Positions 30,234 to 43,749 are shown, counted from the first letter of the stretch. The stretch is 64,000 nt of DNA from Aphrophora alni (GCA_963513935.1 OY740772.1:16896098-16960097), one strand, 5' to 3'. A program made the numbers and translations. Notes: generated by a model from the sequence alone, not told the origin.

Positions 30234-31384
30234 TTTTAACCGATAATACACGATATTTTTGGAGAGAGGGCGACCGAAATTTGGTTCCGTAGAGGCTTCA
30301 CTTTATTAAAATTTGATCAGAATTGTTGTAACCGATTTTGAGAAAATCGTAATTTTGTGTTTTTTTTTTATGGTAGCTATTCCTCAATTTTAAGTTATGG
30401 AAAAATCATTTAGAGTTATGGCCATAAATATGTCAACACTATCAAATGATCCGTTGTAAATCAACGAAAATAGTTCCCACCTCCAACCAGAGAGGTACAA
30501 TAATGTTTTTCCATTTTAAAGAGTTGTAAAAAATTTGGTTCATTTAAAAGTTTAAACTCTGTTTGTAAATCATTTGTAAAAAAGAACTAAATACTAATCA
30601 TAAACAAACAAAAACTAACTTAAACGATTTGAAAACTGGCAGTTGGTTTTCAATGTGTCTTAACTAACTTCGCCCCTTCTCAACTATCCCATTCCCAGAA
30701 ATATATCAGCTGTTTAGTCCGCTACAAAATATCGATACAGAGTGATTGAAACATGTGTGACCGCTGTTTTATTCGATACGTACAAAAGTTACAAAAAACA
30801 TTAAAAACTAACCGCCCAGTAGTTTTAAAGTGAAAATTGGTGGTTTTACCAAATTTTTCATATCACTCGCTATATATCTAGCTTTGAATTCATCAGGGTT
30901 GTCTACTTGTATTATTTACTGGCTGCGCCCCACGTTTTTCTCTCCAAGTATTCCAAATATATCCATAGCCACTTACAATCCTACCTCAAAATTGTTGAAG
31001 GGTCATAAAAAATTACTTTATACTTTTTAGTCCGTTTTAAAAACGTGGTAAGTATGTTAAAAACTTTTTTATTATTTGATTTATTATTTTCTGTTTTTAG
31101 TCTTATGTCCAGGTGAAAGATTCCAATCGGTTTTGTATATATTGATGAGACTCTGACAGGGACATATATAGGAAATTCCCAATGCATTTCACACCCTGTT
31201 TAGCTGCAAATGTCTGGAATTCAAAATATTACCTCTTATTACCTATAATAGTTCTATTAGTCTTGTAACTCAAAAAATCAAACTAAAGAAGTAAACAAAA
31301 TGTATTTTATTTTTTCATGTACATGAATTAAAACGATACAATGTCAGATCCTTCTCTGTTACAAATTGTAAATGTATCATAAAC
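29257..31384. other. Intergenic DNA rich in D-type repeats
   Basis: D-type text occupies much of 29330-30460, broken by a 38-base poly-T at 30187-30224. I see nothing gene-like from 30460 to 31290 except AT-rich open frames without recognisable content. Confidence 0.45.
30187..30224. repeat. Poly-T tract (38 bases)
   Basis: Uninterrupted T run embedded in D-type text; probably a minus-strand poly-A. Confidence 0.9.
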
Positions 31385-31458
31385 TTATGGTGGTGAAGGT
31401 TGTATTTGACGCATTCTTCCCATCTCCGTCATGGCATCTTCATTGTAAGGTGTTTTAA
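31385..31458 (-). CDS. Candidate terminal coding exon (unproven)
   Basis: On the minus strand a possible acceptor AG (31459-31460) is followed by a frame that reads KTPYNEDAMTEMGRMRQIQ and then PSPP before TAA (31385-31387). An AATAAA signal lies on the same strand at 31306-31311, about 74 bases after the stop. The composition (Met, Glu, Pro and Gln, few Lys/Asn/Ile) differs from the surrounding random frames. No protein family is recognised, the pyrimidine tract before the AG is poor and no partner exon was found. It could equally be chance. Confidence 0.22.
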
Positions 31459-31459
31459 C

Positions 31460-33719
31460 TATTGTTTAAACAAATGTAGAGACAAGAAACCAACTGAATA
31501 TTGTATTGTCATCCAATTCTGACCTATGTTCAAAATTTCAGGTCTCTAGCTCATCGGGAAGTTAGTTTAAACTCGATTGCAAAATTCCACCCGGACAGAC
31601 TGACAGATATGACGGAAACCGAACTAATAAAAACGTGGTAAAATAGATAGACTGTAACGTTAAAAAAAATTTTTAAGTTTGAAAAGCAACATTAAAACAA
31701 AATTGACTTACTCACATGGAAGGACTAAAAATAATGTCAAAATATTTTGATAATTAACAATCATTTTTCTGGATAAAAATAATGTAGGCAATACACTTTA
31801 TAAATATCAGATATTTAATTGATATTCGCTGAAACAGCTGTTATATAAATTTGCACACAGTTAAAACAAATAATAAAAGGAAGTCTGTTAAAATTCCTTT
31901 AAAAAATATCTCAACATTCTATTTAGTGCAAGTTTTCTGATAATTGCTAGAAGACCTACTTGCTTACACCAGTTTTTAATTATTACTGGATGTATTGGAC
32001 CTTGTGAATTAAATATTATAGCTGAAACAAAATATGTATTACCAGTGTTTAATGATACAATTTATCCTTATAATTCTCAAGGTGTAATATATTTAGTAGT
32101 ATAAAAAAGCTAGTGTATGTCAATTATTAGAAAATTATGATTTTTGTTTTCTATCGACAACTCTGTAATTCATCAGTCTACAGAACATAATAGAAATAAC
32201 AGTAATGTTATTACACTTTTTACTATAGCTCTAGTTTAAATTTTACGTGAATTTGACTTTGAAAAATTAAAAAATCGTCTCTGGAAATAGCTTAAATTTG
32301 CGAATATTTTTAACATTTAAAAACCTGTCACCACGGAAATAGGTGAGGATGTACAATCAGGAGAAGATTTTTTTACTCAGGTATAAGTAGAATCAAGACG
32401 AATATTATTTTAGTTTTAATAGTATGAGAAAGTTCGTGCGATATTTTTCCACCGATCTTTTCATTTATATTACATGCTACATGTTCAACCTAAAAGCTAG
32501 GTCATAATAAACGAATGAATTCACACAATGATGACGCAAAGATCAAAGTTCTATCAAGCCACAGCCTTCCAAATCCTATATTTCTTCAATTGAAACGAAC
32601 AAGTAAATAAATCTAGGCTTCACTGAACAACATTCATTCTTCTGGTTTAGTACAGTTGTACGATTTGTTAGGTTATGCACGTTTTTAATTCGTTTATACT
32701 TTGTAGTGTTTACTATTGCGTGTGTAAGTGTATTGTGTTTTGTGTATTTAATAATGTTTTGTGTTTTATTAACAAGCAGCTTAATTTGCTCTATTTAAAC
32801 AACGTTTTTGCACGTAAGTAGTAAACTTGGTTTTTTTTTGGTTGTGAAATTTAGGCCTATACTTATATGATTTCTTAATTTACGAATTATGTATACAAAT
32901 TATTGTTTTAGTTTTAAACTAATGGTTTTAATGTATAATTTTATTTATTTAAAATGTATATTTTGGTAATAGTCTAGCTTACACGGTTTCCCTTACATGT
33001 TCGTTAAGTATGTTAAAGGGTTAAAATCCTATTTTGACAGTTTAGTGGATATTATTTTTAATGTTTCTAGTTCAATAAAGTGTTTGTGTTTTTATTATTC
33101 ATTCTGTTTGTCGGTCGTGCAATGATTCTAAGGATTTAGAATCTTAAACGGGTGTAGGTTACAGATTTGATCTAATATGGTGGGCTATGTATATAGCCTT
33201 GGATATTTTCCCTAATTTATGTTTCCTAAACTAAATTTCATAGTGGATATTTCCTAATCTATTTTTGCTAATAATTTTTTAAATCCATTGTTTGTAATAT
33301 AATTTAATTAAATTTTCTCATATTTATATAGTTTTGGGGGAAAAAAAATTATGTGACTTACTGAATTGACATTTTTACTCGGAATAGTTTTGATTTGATT
33401 TGATGATGAGATTGTGAGAAAGTTTGTGCTGTAATTTTGTGTATGCTGCGAATCTTGATACTATTTCCCTCAAATAAACGTTTTATTTTCAACGAAACAA
33501 CGTTTTACCTACTAAGTCATCATTTCATTTGAAACATCTACCAAACCATTTTTTTGGACAAAATTTCAATGACTAATTTAACTGTTGCATGTACATAAAC
33601 CTCCTGTCCGATTTAGAATATGCCCAAGACATTCCAAAAATATTCATAAAAATATGGACAAAAATTGTTTTACCTTATTTAGTCAGAATACTAAATCATA
33701 TGTGGATGACAAAAAATTA
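31460..33719. other. AT-rich intergenic or intronic DNA
   Basis: I see no repeat array or element. A C-type phrase (TGAGAAAGTTCGTGC) appears at about 32424 and a related one at about 33414. Confidence 0.4.
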
Positions 33720-34130
33720 ATTGACTAAATCAACTGTAGTCTCACTTGAATGAGAAGGCCAGAGAATATCCAGTCGCCCAGTATGGCTAGGAATTATCTC
33801 GGACGAAACTGCAAGGAAATGCAAACGGTTTTCACTTTTACAAAAATGTTGTCGCAGGGAGTTGGAGTGGGGGAGGGGGAAGGGGGGAAGGTGGGGAGGC
33901 TGGGAGGTTCTGGCTGGCCGTGACATAGATCCAGTAAGCGCGCGACGGTGGTCTCTGTGAGACATCTAAGGCCAAACTCTTAAAGCCTCGCTGTCGTTCT
34001 AATCATATCTGGGGTTATTGTTTACTTAACCTGACTTTATCTTAGGACAGGGAGAACTGTGTGTGTGGGTGCGCGAGTTGTGGATATATCAAGAGCAGAT
34101 TATAATGGCTTTGAATTGAAGGTAAGGAAA
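33720..34130. other. GC-rich island, possible promoter/first exon
   Basis: This is the most GC- and CpG-rich part of the window. It holds a G-rich purine tract at 33855-33905 with several runs of four to six G, AGCGCGCGACGG near 33936 and GTGGGTGCGCGAG near 34066. It ends near an excellent splice-donor match, AAG|GTAAGG (GT at 34122). A non-coding first exon reading rightward is possible. No open frame of note runs on the plus strand. Confidence 0.33.
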
Positions 34131-34589
34131 ATTTCTTGAGCATTTGTCTGGACCAGACTTGCCGGACGCACGCTCGCTCGGCTACCGGTTTAATTTTAAT
34201 TTATCTTAACTCTTTCGTTTTGAATGACAGTAAAACCTAACCTAGAAATTAGATTTGTTTAAACGTTGTAGTATAATATTTATGTACAGTGTTTGTTTTA
34301 TGATATATTGAAGATGTGTATATTGTTTTGTTTTATTGTAGGCGTGTATTGATCTGTTTATAATTTTCATACTTGTTATAGGCTTGTTATAGGCTATTTA
34401 AATTATTCTCAGTTTTAAAATGTCTTTCAGCCATAATATGTTATATTTATTGGTTTAAACCGCGATAATTTTAAAACCAACAGATCGATTTTAGTGAAGC
34501 AAAATAAATTTGATGTATATGGGGAACGTAATTTTAGTTGTAGTAGTTTTTCTTCAATCATTACAACGGATTTTATTTTTTGATCATCG
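34131..34589. other. AT-rich DNA after the GC-rich island
   Basis: If the donor at 34122 is used, this would be the start of an intron. Otherwise I see nothing here. Confidence 0.35.
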
Positions 34590-35215
34590 AAAAACCACCA
34601 TAGTTTTTGTAGTAAAACTGTTGGTTAAAAAAAAGTTTTAAAAAAAATTTGGCTAATATTTTCAAAATTAACTGTTTTTTTGTGAATTTTTGAAACGATT
34701 TCGAGTTTTTGGGTTAATAATTACAGTGTAAAATCTCTAATTTGGACATCGAGAAAAACTTTAATAAAATTCGGCTAATATTTTCAAAATAATAGTTTGT
34801 GTGAATTTGAAACAATTTCTGCATTATGAGCTCAAAAGTGCTGTATAAAAACTCTAATTTGAACGTCCATAAAAACGTTTTTACAAAAATCCTGTTAATA
34901 ATTTCAATGATAATAGTTTCTGTAAATAGTAACTATTTCGATTTTTGTGGGCTCAAAATTACGGTATGAAAATTTCTAATTAAGAACGTTTATACAAAAA
35001 TTTGGGCAATTTTTTAAAAAATAATGGTTTGTGTGAATTTAAGACGGTTTCGACATTTATGGGGTCATAATTACGATATAAAAAACTCTAATTTGGACGA
35101 CGATAAAAACTTTTTTTTACAAAATTGCGATAATATTTTTAAAATGTGTGTGAATTTGAGACAATTTCTACTTTTAGGGGCTTAGAATTACTGTATAAAA
35201 GCTCTAATTTGGATA
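34590..35215 (+). repeat. Degenerate tandem repeat, about 118 bp, five units
   Basis: The phrases CTCTAATTTGGAC, TTTACAAAATTNGGCTAAT and GTGTGAATTTGAAAC recur in order about every 115-120 bases. A further related piece lies at about 35510-35640, beyond the (TA)n tract. Confidence 0.75.
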
Positions 35216-35218
35216 TAG

Positions 35219-35220
<2 letters not shown>

Positions 35221-35260
<40 letters not shown>
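35221..35260. repeat. (TA)n microsatellite
   Basis: Twenty TA units, inserted within the 118-bp repeat region. Confidence 0.93.
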
Positions 35261-35261
<1 letters not shown>

Positions 35262-35262
<1 letters not shown>

Positions 35263-37894
35263 AACTTGACAATTTGGCTAATATTTTCAAAATTAATCGA
35301 TGGCACGGTTAAACCGTCATAATTTTTAACGTAATAGAACGATTTCAGTTAAAAAAACAGATTAGATTTAAAACAATGGAAACATATTGGGGAATAATTT
35401 TCATATCTGCGGTAGTTTTCCTTCTAATCATAATAAGGGTGTGAATTTTATGAAAATAAAAAAAAACCGCCGTAGTTTCGTGGCAAAACTTTTAATTCAA
35501 GAAAATACTTTTTTTCCCCCGATTTCTACCAAACTTCGGCTATATCTTAATATTTTCAAAAGGTATTTTTTTTTTGTGTGTTGTTTAGATATCATCGAAT
35601 TTTATGGAATTAAAATTACGGTATAAAATATGTACATTTAACGTTGATAAAAGCACTTATTGAGATACCAATATGCAACCAGTAAGACAGTTGTATTCTA
35701 CTAATTATCTGAACAGAATACTTTATTGTAATCCCGAATAATAACGAACAGTGATTTTATAGCGTAATGTAAACCGCGATAACTTCAAACCCAATAGATC
35801 GATTTTAATGAAACTAAATAAATTCTAGGTGCATAATTTTAAATATAGACTACAAGGAAAACATATTCGTAATGGGTATTCATTTTTGACCAATCAGTAC
35901 AGGGAATTTAATTTCTGGATAATCGACAAAGCGTCATTTACACAAATGTCTGAATAAACTCTCACCAATGAACAATCTATTAATATTCCATAAATTTAAA
36001 ATCAAAATGTTACATTTGATGAAACTGTTTATAGAATAGGTTCTTTCATATTAATTTATATTCGTTTTTTTATTTATTTATTTTTTATTTTATTTTTTTA
36101 ATTTTGGTAGAAGATTATTGGAAAAACAAAACAATTAGTTTCGTTTAACATCCATCTAATAATAAATATAAATAAACGTTGCAAAATTTTGCACTAACTT
36201 TCTCACAGATGCACTTTCAGGCACTAAACTTCATGTGCTAATCTATAAAAATGTATGAAGTACTACTTATGTTTTAGAATGAAAATTTAAGTTTTATTTC
36301 ATCTAAAATAAATCTAGAATAAATGGGTTCACATTATTGAGATTTTAAGAAATTAAATAAATTTATTTTTAAAGTTTTACTATAGCTGAAGTTTGCGTCA
36401 AACTAGTCTTCAGTGTAACTCGTATTTATTGACGGAGCTCGGAGCCTATTTTGGTTTATTGCCAATTATTACTAAACAGTTTGGACACTGGTTTCTGTAA
36501 TTAATTTTCACATTTTACCAACAAAGTTCGAAGGATATCGGTATTTTGTTTTTATAACGGTTCCATTGTAATATTTTTCTGTTTTTCTTTTACTAATGTT
36601 TTTGGGTCTTCAGCGGCTTAACAAAATTTTATCTCTCGACAGAGCCTATACCAAAACTCGTAATTTTGAGTTTTGGTCTCATGAAAACTAACCTTATATT
36701 TTTGTGTTATCAAAGAAATAAAAAAATCGACGTAACCAATAAAAGCTATTTAGATTTTTAAAAGCCACGTTTAGATTGCAGCCGATTTAGAGAAAAAAAG
36801 AAGAAATTTTGTATTTTCCCCCCTTATAGTAGATACTCAAAATATATGATTTCAAAATACCAACATACCAAATTTGATCAAAGTTGGTCCATTGGTGTGG
36901 GCTGTAGACCTTTACACAGACGATGTATAACAGATACCATTAGAAAACATACTTTTTGGGGCTCAGGGAGAAAATTTACATTGATTTCGCAATCAAAAAC
37001 AAAATTTTCTCTGTATAAAAAGAAGAAATAAAACCCACCAATTTTTGATGATTTCATTAATCTCTTACTTTCGGAGATCTACTTATGAACTAGGAGAAAC
37101 CTAACCTTTCCACTCCCCTCAACAATTTGAACAATTTAAATATTCAACAAATTGAAACGTTGATTTAAAGGGGACACTGGTGTAGCTACTTTTCGTGGAA
37201 GAAAATGACAAAACAATAGGACTAATTTCGAAATATATCGTTTTTTCTCCTTTATTTTAATCGAATCCCTTTTATATGCCATAAAATGATATTTTTAATA
37301 ATAGGTTTAGCAAAAATTATCAAAAATAGATTAGGTTCGGTTAGGTTAGGTGGTTGTTAACTTATATACAATGTGTGTTGTGTATACCTGCGGATGAGCG
37401 ATAATGTTTGAATACGCAGATACCCAATGTCAAACAAAACTTTGTTTACTTCTTATTTATTTATTTCCATTTTCTGTATCTATTCCATATATACCAATAC
37501 CGATAAGATGGCAAATTAAACACAGTGCAAGCCTCTATCTTGTAAACCATGGAAACAGCAACATGCATTTCTGTTTTTTGATTATTTGATTAAAAAACAC
37601 ATTTCTCTGACTAATTTTCAATTGAGAACATTATTTTACGACAAGTGAAAATAATTTGTTTCAAATTCCAAAAATGGACTGAAAAATACTATTTGTTTAT
37701 TTAGCATAAGTGATAATATTTTCACACTTGTTGAGAATATTTATCGTTAAAATTCTCTATTTTTTCTATTTGTAGCATAAAATACCAAGACAATTGTGTT
37801 AACATAGGGAAGTCTTTTATTAAAATACAGTTATAATTTATTAACCTAATTAAATTTATATAATTCAACGACGACGGTCTTAGGAGGAGTATTG
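35262..37894. other. AT-rich intergenic DNA
   Basis: Contains one more diverged 118-bp-type unit, a C-type phrase at about 36185-36240 and D-type text at 36840-37030. I see no gene. Confidence 0.45.
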
Positions 37895-38290
37895 TGTAGA
37901 AACAATGCACAAATTTTCTCACTTAACCATCCCCAATAAACCAACCAAACAATCGTCACCAAAAGTTATACGAAAAACCATGGATGCCGTTTGACAAAAC
38001 AATTTATATATTTAAATACGGTCCTAAACTTGGTTCGTTTGTGGTTTAAATACTTTCCCAACTAGGGTAGCATTTCATTTAAATCGAGCTTTTAATGACG
38101 CCGAAAAATCATTTTTGATTTCTTTTGTTTGATAATTATTTCTGAACAGTAATCCACTTTTGCTTCTCATTTTGCACACGGGTATGTGTCATTAGCCTCC
38201 GCATTTCACTTACATTTCAACGAAATCGATATAGATGTTTTTGAGAAATTAAGTATTTTATAACAGCCAAATTGCCGATTTTTTCGATTC
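37895..38290 (+). repeat. Families C and D, linked copy
   Basis: Starts with AACAATGCACAAATTTTCTC and reaches the D phrase TTTCAACGAAATCGATA at about 38215. Confidence 0.65.
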
Positions 38291-38385
38291 CTACTGATAA
38301 CTCACTAATTCGTTTTTTTGAAGAGATTGCAACCAATAAGTAGATGACCACCACTCAAACAGTGGTACCCAGAAGGTTTCCTAAC

Positions 38386-38580
38386 CTAACCAACTTTATA
38401 CATAATATATGAATACGCACTTGATTGTTCTGGAGACCAATATAAATTGATGTTCTTCCAGATGGTGTCAAACAGATCTGCATCCTTGTTCCTACGGCGC
38501 CACATCAATTCACATAAGTAGGAATCTAACAAATCTCTATTGGTTCCACATTTTTTTCTGTTCTTTGTAAAATACACAGC
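38386..38580 (-). pseudogene. ISXO2/Merlin-type transposase C-terminus (second)
   Basis: The open minus-strand frame reads CGTNRDLLDSYLCELMWRRR and then DLFDTIWKNINLYWSPEQ. The C-G-T-x-R-x-x-x-D-S-Y-x-C-E-x-M-W-R block is characteristic of the C-terminal part of insect ISXO2-like transposases, just after the catalytic Glu motif. It differs clearly from the relic at 20921-21169, so it is another lineage. The upstream catalytic block (N-V-E-x-x-W) is not found in any frame, so the copy is truncated. No terminal repeats or target duplication were found. Confidence 0.7.
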
Positions 38581-40939
38581 AACAATTCTTCTGTCAGCTC
38601 AGGTTATGTCTGTTCCAGAAAATTATTTGGTCCTTTTTTTGAACAGAACCCGTATTGGTCGCCATCTTTTTAAAAAAAACAGGTTCATTAGTTATAGGTA
38701 GGAAGCGAAAAAACATCGGCCATAGGGTTGTTATATAATACTTATTTTCTCAAAAACAACTACACCGATTTCGTTCAAATGGTAGTGAAAAGCGAAGGTT
38801 AACGACGCAAATCAGTGTGCAAAGATACAAGTACAAGGCCATAGAGTTGCAATATCGTAAAAATCCTAGTGAAAAATTGGAGAAAAATTGTTATAAAATT
38901 TTTTTACAAAATTGTAATTTGTTTTGTTTTTTCTTACGGCAGTTAACCTTAAAATTTCAAATGATGGAAAATTATTTTTAAAAAACCTTCTGAGAATATT
39001 CCCGTATACTTTATTATAATCGGTTTACTGTTTTAAGCTGTAGTACGCTGCACATATGACAGAAGTTATTCCAAAAATTACTTTTTGAGCTGACGTCGAT
39101 TTTAATCCAGTAGAACTTTCTCCATTGAATAGGGGGCAGTATTGGAGGCGTAATTAATCGAATTTAAATATTTCGTTTTCAAATTATAGGTCTATCAAGA
39201 AACGATTACTTCGTAACAGGTAATATTTATAGCTTGCGTGTGTTTTATACTGGGAAACACCAAAGTCGTGTGTCGAACACTACATATATAAACCCGAGAC
39301 TATACAGTAAAGCACGCGACTCGTAGACTAATTGCATAGTTCAGGTTTATACTAGGGTAGAGTTACATTTACAATGTGGAGTTGGTGTTACAGATATCTT
39401 ACAAACTGTTCACGTCTAGCTAAATATCAATCTAACTCGAGGTAGTATTTGACTTAAGATTATATTGATCGATTTTATCGAAATTAGCTTTAGTGTTGAC
39501 CCTCTATGGACCCAAAGTATTGGTTACCATCTCCCCAAAATGCCGGTTCTGGAGTTTTCAGTCAGAGGGAAATTAAAAGAAAATGCGATGAACACAATAT
39601 ATAAAATTTCAAGTTCTTGACTTAATTTTTTGGCCGATATCGTGCTTAAAACGTCAACGGCAACAGATGGACGGTGAGGTCATAAAGTGTAAAGATCAGT
39701 AAAAAAAACGGAGGTGGAATTTTCTACAATTACCAAATGTGTTCTATAGTGTTAAGTAACCTCAATTTGTTCTGCTTATGTAATTTACTGAAATCAAAAC
39801 TTTACAAATCTCTTTACAAGGATTAGATCTTACAAATAATAGATAAAAATAGAAACACCTATTTACCTGACGTTATTGAAAAATGACTGTGTTCTTAGCT
39901 TGAACCTACTAATGGGATTTGTTTAAATTACCATGACTAATGCGAGACTACTTTCCTATCGCGCGTTCAAATCTCCTACGACTGGACGGTTTTCTAATAT
40001 GTGTTTCATTCAACACTATTAAAAATAAAGAAATTTATTAACAGTAACAGGTAATATTTAAATAAGTATACTGCGTGTATACTATTATCTTCATATATCT
40101 TGATAACGTTGTAGTTTTAGATTATTTTGTTCTGTCAGTGTAATTAACAGAAAAGCCTTGAAGTTGCGACTGCAATTGTATAGTTTAATATATTATGCTT
40201 TTCTAAGTTTGTAAATAAGATTTAAAGTTTAAAAAATATTTGAATATATTAGGCAATACGATACGCGGCTGATCCGCTGACATGATATGAAGCGAAATTC
40301 TTTCGTTGCAATCTTTCTCACATTAGAAAAAAGAAAAGAATTTATTTTTATTTTCTTAAGTGAAGTTAAACCACCTTCCACTTAACCTCAAAATACATTA
40401 ACATTTAAAACATATTTATAACAGAATGTAAAATAAAAAATTGTCTACTTATAAATACAATTAAAAAAATTAAATAAAACATATTAATTACAAAATGTAA
40501 AATAAATATTGTTTATTTGTTTATAAATCAAATCAATTGAACATATAAAAGGTAATGTAGCAATAAACCAGGAGAAAAGTAACAGAATCGCACATACTGG
40601 CAATTAAACCCCGAAACATCAGTTTGAAGTATTTTTAAACTGAGCACGAACTTTACTATTTTTATATTTTTCGATAACTGTTCTGCAGCCTATATGCCGT
40701 CACTATATATCTTTGCATATTTTGGCCATATTTCGGGAAGTTTGATCATTTTTCGATAACTCAAAATTTGACGATAACTAAAAAAACACAAAATTATAAT
40801 TTTCTCAAAATTGGTTGAACAGATTTCGTCCAAATTTCAATGAAATATAAATATTTATGACACGAACCTGCGTGAGAAATTGCAAGTAAATAAATGTTAC
40901 GATTCGGGATAATTACCCACAGCCAAAAATAGATCATTT

Positions 40940-40971
40940 ATCTCGTTTCGACACAATAATGTTATCATCAG
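40940..40971 (-). ncRNA. Decayed hammerhead-like core
   Basis: On the minus strand CTGATGA (40965-40971) is followed by a 15-base segment that can form only a weak ACAT/GTGT stem, then GAAAC (40945-40949). The two following bases and GAT do not match the expected GTH, so the copy looks decayed. No element boundaries were found. Confidence 0.3.
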
Positions 40972-41635
40972 TCCTTTAGGGGTTTTAATCATATTTTACA
41001 CAATTATTCTAACATTGTTCGGTAAAGTGAGACTAAGGTCATCATAATTTTTATATTTCCCTATATTATTTCCAAAAATAGTAATAACAGATCAAAATCA
41101 TTAAAAACAATATTTTTATAAATTGTTTGATAACTCAAAGTTTAGGGGTTGCCAAAATTGAAAACATATTTAATTATAAAAGAGCTTTTAATTACGGTGG
41201 TCGAACTTGGTTTTGTTTTTTCCTATTATTTGAAAACTGTAATATTTTTACTGACGATTTTCCACACGGGTTGCGTCATTAATTTTCACATTTCACTAAA
41301 ATGTGAACAAAATCTGTGGAGACGATTTTGAGAATATTAAGTATTTTAAAACACCACAGTGGCCGATTATTTTTGTTTTTACCGATAACAGACATTTTTG
41401 AAGATATGGCGGCCATTACGTTTGTCTTTAGAGGCATAATTTTAAACAAAATTGTTCAATCAGTTTTTGAGAAAATCGTAATTCTGTGTTTTTTCGTATG
41501 GCAGATACCCACAAATTAGGCCTATGAGTTATCCAAAAAAATGGGGAAATACATCCGGAGACATTGCGATAATATGCCCGATTCCAAATTTGAATGAAAC
41601 CGTTTGACGCGATTGGTTTTTTCATTCAGTTTTGG

Positions 41636-41775
41636 GTTAGATCCCTCTCTTATAGCTGTCTTATTTGGTCTCGCTTGTTCTGTTCCAACATTGACACTAT
41701 TTGAGTATTCCAGGTCTAGGTTCCTTTATTTTATACTTTTTAATGGTTTGTTTTAATGAGACGATGATGAATAGA
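41636..41775 (-). repeat. Family A copy (decayed)
   Basis: Minus-strand A copy with the GTTAGATCCCTCTCTT and TTTGAGTATTCCAGG phrases on the plus strand. Confidence 0.55.
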
Positions 41776-42799
41776 TTAGTTACTCTATTACAGCTTCGTA
41801 AATGTATTTTTTATGTTCAAGTTGCAATGTGCCCTTAGATTTTATTATTAATAATAATTTAACGTGAATAGTTTTATTATCCCTTAAAAGGGGCGATTTT
41901 TGAAGTTTACCTCCAAATGATTTTCCCTAAAATACGCCATCTCTCTTCAGTAATAAAAGTTAAGAACTCATTAAATCAAAACATCTTGCACTCGAAAATG
42001 TCGATTTCAACAAAATCATTCCAGCGGTTTAGAAAATGTAATTTACAAACAAAAAGAATTGCTCGTTTAATGTTATTTCATAAATATATTTTGTTCAAGA
42101 CAAAAACTAGAGCAGACAAACAGAATCCACATGGATTGAAATCTGTGAATTTTAATTATTCATGTATAATTAAAATTGATTAGCATGTTTACCTTTAGAC
42201 ATCAAAATCGCCACAATTAATAATCTAAATTAAATATGTTACAGGGTCTGAAATTCCCTCCAATCTTACAATAAAAAAGACAAAACTCCGCTATAACTCT
42301 TTCAGACAAACGCCGATATAAACTCGGATTTCATTCGTAATAATCGTTAATAAAAGTTGCAAGCTAGGTATTTGTAACTCAGAGCGGGACCAGTTGTTGG
42401 AAAGGAACGGTCTAGGCATGCGCATTGTAGTCCAATAAACAACGTAAAAGAAAGTAACTTGCCTACCGAGTCCGGGTGTAAATCACTTTTGCCCTCTGTA
42501 GAGCTGTTATGAAATCAATTTCTCTGCACGTCAGTTGCGGTGACTAGTTTTTTTTTTGTATTTACGATATTTTGTAATAGGATTTAATCACACCTAACCT
42601 GTCGACATTAGTATAATTGCGATTATAGTATTTATCACTTATGAATCAGCTGTTACCGCGCGCTTTCTTGAGGGCGTGGTTTTCTGACAATGTTAAAATT
42701 CCAAATACGTGTTTCCAGTATCGTTTGAAATAAGCGATGTTTTTGGAAATTTCAATCAACAAGTTGAGACCCCCATCGTAATGTTCAAAAGTTGGTTTC

Positions 42800-43055
42800 T
42801 TAGGTCTTGTAGGAAATATTAAAAGAACCCTACACGGTAGGATAAGTTTGTTTTAAACAGTTGTTACACATGTTTTCTGAATCTAGTAATTGTGTCACTA
42901 CTTTCTTGATGTCGGCTAGTTGTGTAAATATTCAACTCGCTTCGCTCATGTCTGTAACGTAGCTCTGATGAATCTTGTAACTTTACGAATATCACATTTT
43001 CTTGGGAAATCAGAGTTTGAAATTACATTATTGAAGTGAAAACTTCCTTTAGGGT
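42800..43055 (+). repeat. Family B copy
   Basis: Includes GTCTTGTAGGAAATATTAA, AAACAGTTGTTACACATG, ACTTTCTTGATGTCGGCTAG and ACATTTTCTTGGGAAATCAG. Family E follows directly. Confidence 0.7.
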
Positions 43056-43160
43056 GTTTTTACTGAGGAATGAACGTAAGTAAACCGTCACGCTCGAGTC
43101 GGTTACGCTGAATCGTCTATACTCGGCTCCAGTCGTCATCAGCCACGTTTACTGTCCAAC
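43028..43160 (+). repeat. Family E copy
   Basis: Matches the minus strand of 54575-54715: GAAGTGAAAACTTCCT, GTCGGTTACGCTGAATCG and ACTCGGCTCCAGTCGTCATC. It is richer in GC than its surroundings. Confidence 0.75.
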
Positions 43161-43464
43161 AAAGAAGTGCAACGTTCCAATGTAATTGCATATGATCAGT
43201 GTAGTATTTAAAGGGTTTACAATTTGTGCTGCATTTTATTATTAGTGAAATTTTTATTTTTAGATATTTATTACATTTGAATCTAATGTATTTATAACAT
43301 ATTTCAACTTCCATAAACCTATTGTTTCATTCTTAGAATATAATCAATTCAAAAATATGATTGTATATCTTGTAACTAGTAACGCTTTATGAGTACAGAC
43401 ATAAGAATAAATAATTTTATATGATAATATTAATATCACATTGTTTTTGATTCACCGAACTAAT

Positions 43465-43515
<51 letters not shown>

Positions 43516-43749
43516 GTAATTGTGTTTATTAAAATTGGAAAATTAGAAGTTGTCACATCTATCCTGTGGTCATAAGGACACACCCAAATTTTTATTGTAT
43601 AAACTTCAGTACATACAGTTTGTGTAACGTACATATATAGTAAACTATAAAAAGTTTAATTAATATGGTACATTTTCAGGAGTTAGCTCCCAGCAGAGGT
43701 CCCTATATATACGTTTACTGGAATAATTAAATCAGTTTTAAGGCACTAT
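43161..43749. other. AT-rich DNA with a (TA)n tract
   Basis: A (TA)n tract occupies 43468-43512. Nothing else is recognised. Confidence 0.5.

Larger units (their letters stand above)
38600..42795. other. Intergenic DNA with D-type repeats
   Basis: D-type text at 38750-39070, 40660-40880 and 41270-41600; a B-type tail near 39620-39720; a hammerhead-like core at 40940-40971; and a minus-strand A copy at 41636-41775. A less AT-rich patch at 42370-42540 has no recognisable content. Confidence 0.45.

Noticed and set aside
33717..33965. 82-codon minus-strand frame rich in Pro and His
   Set aside because: It is the complement of the G-rich tract; low-complexity translation without a domain.
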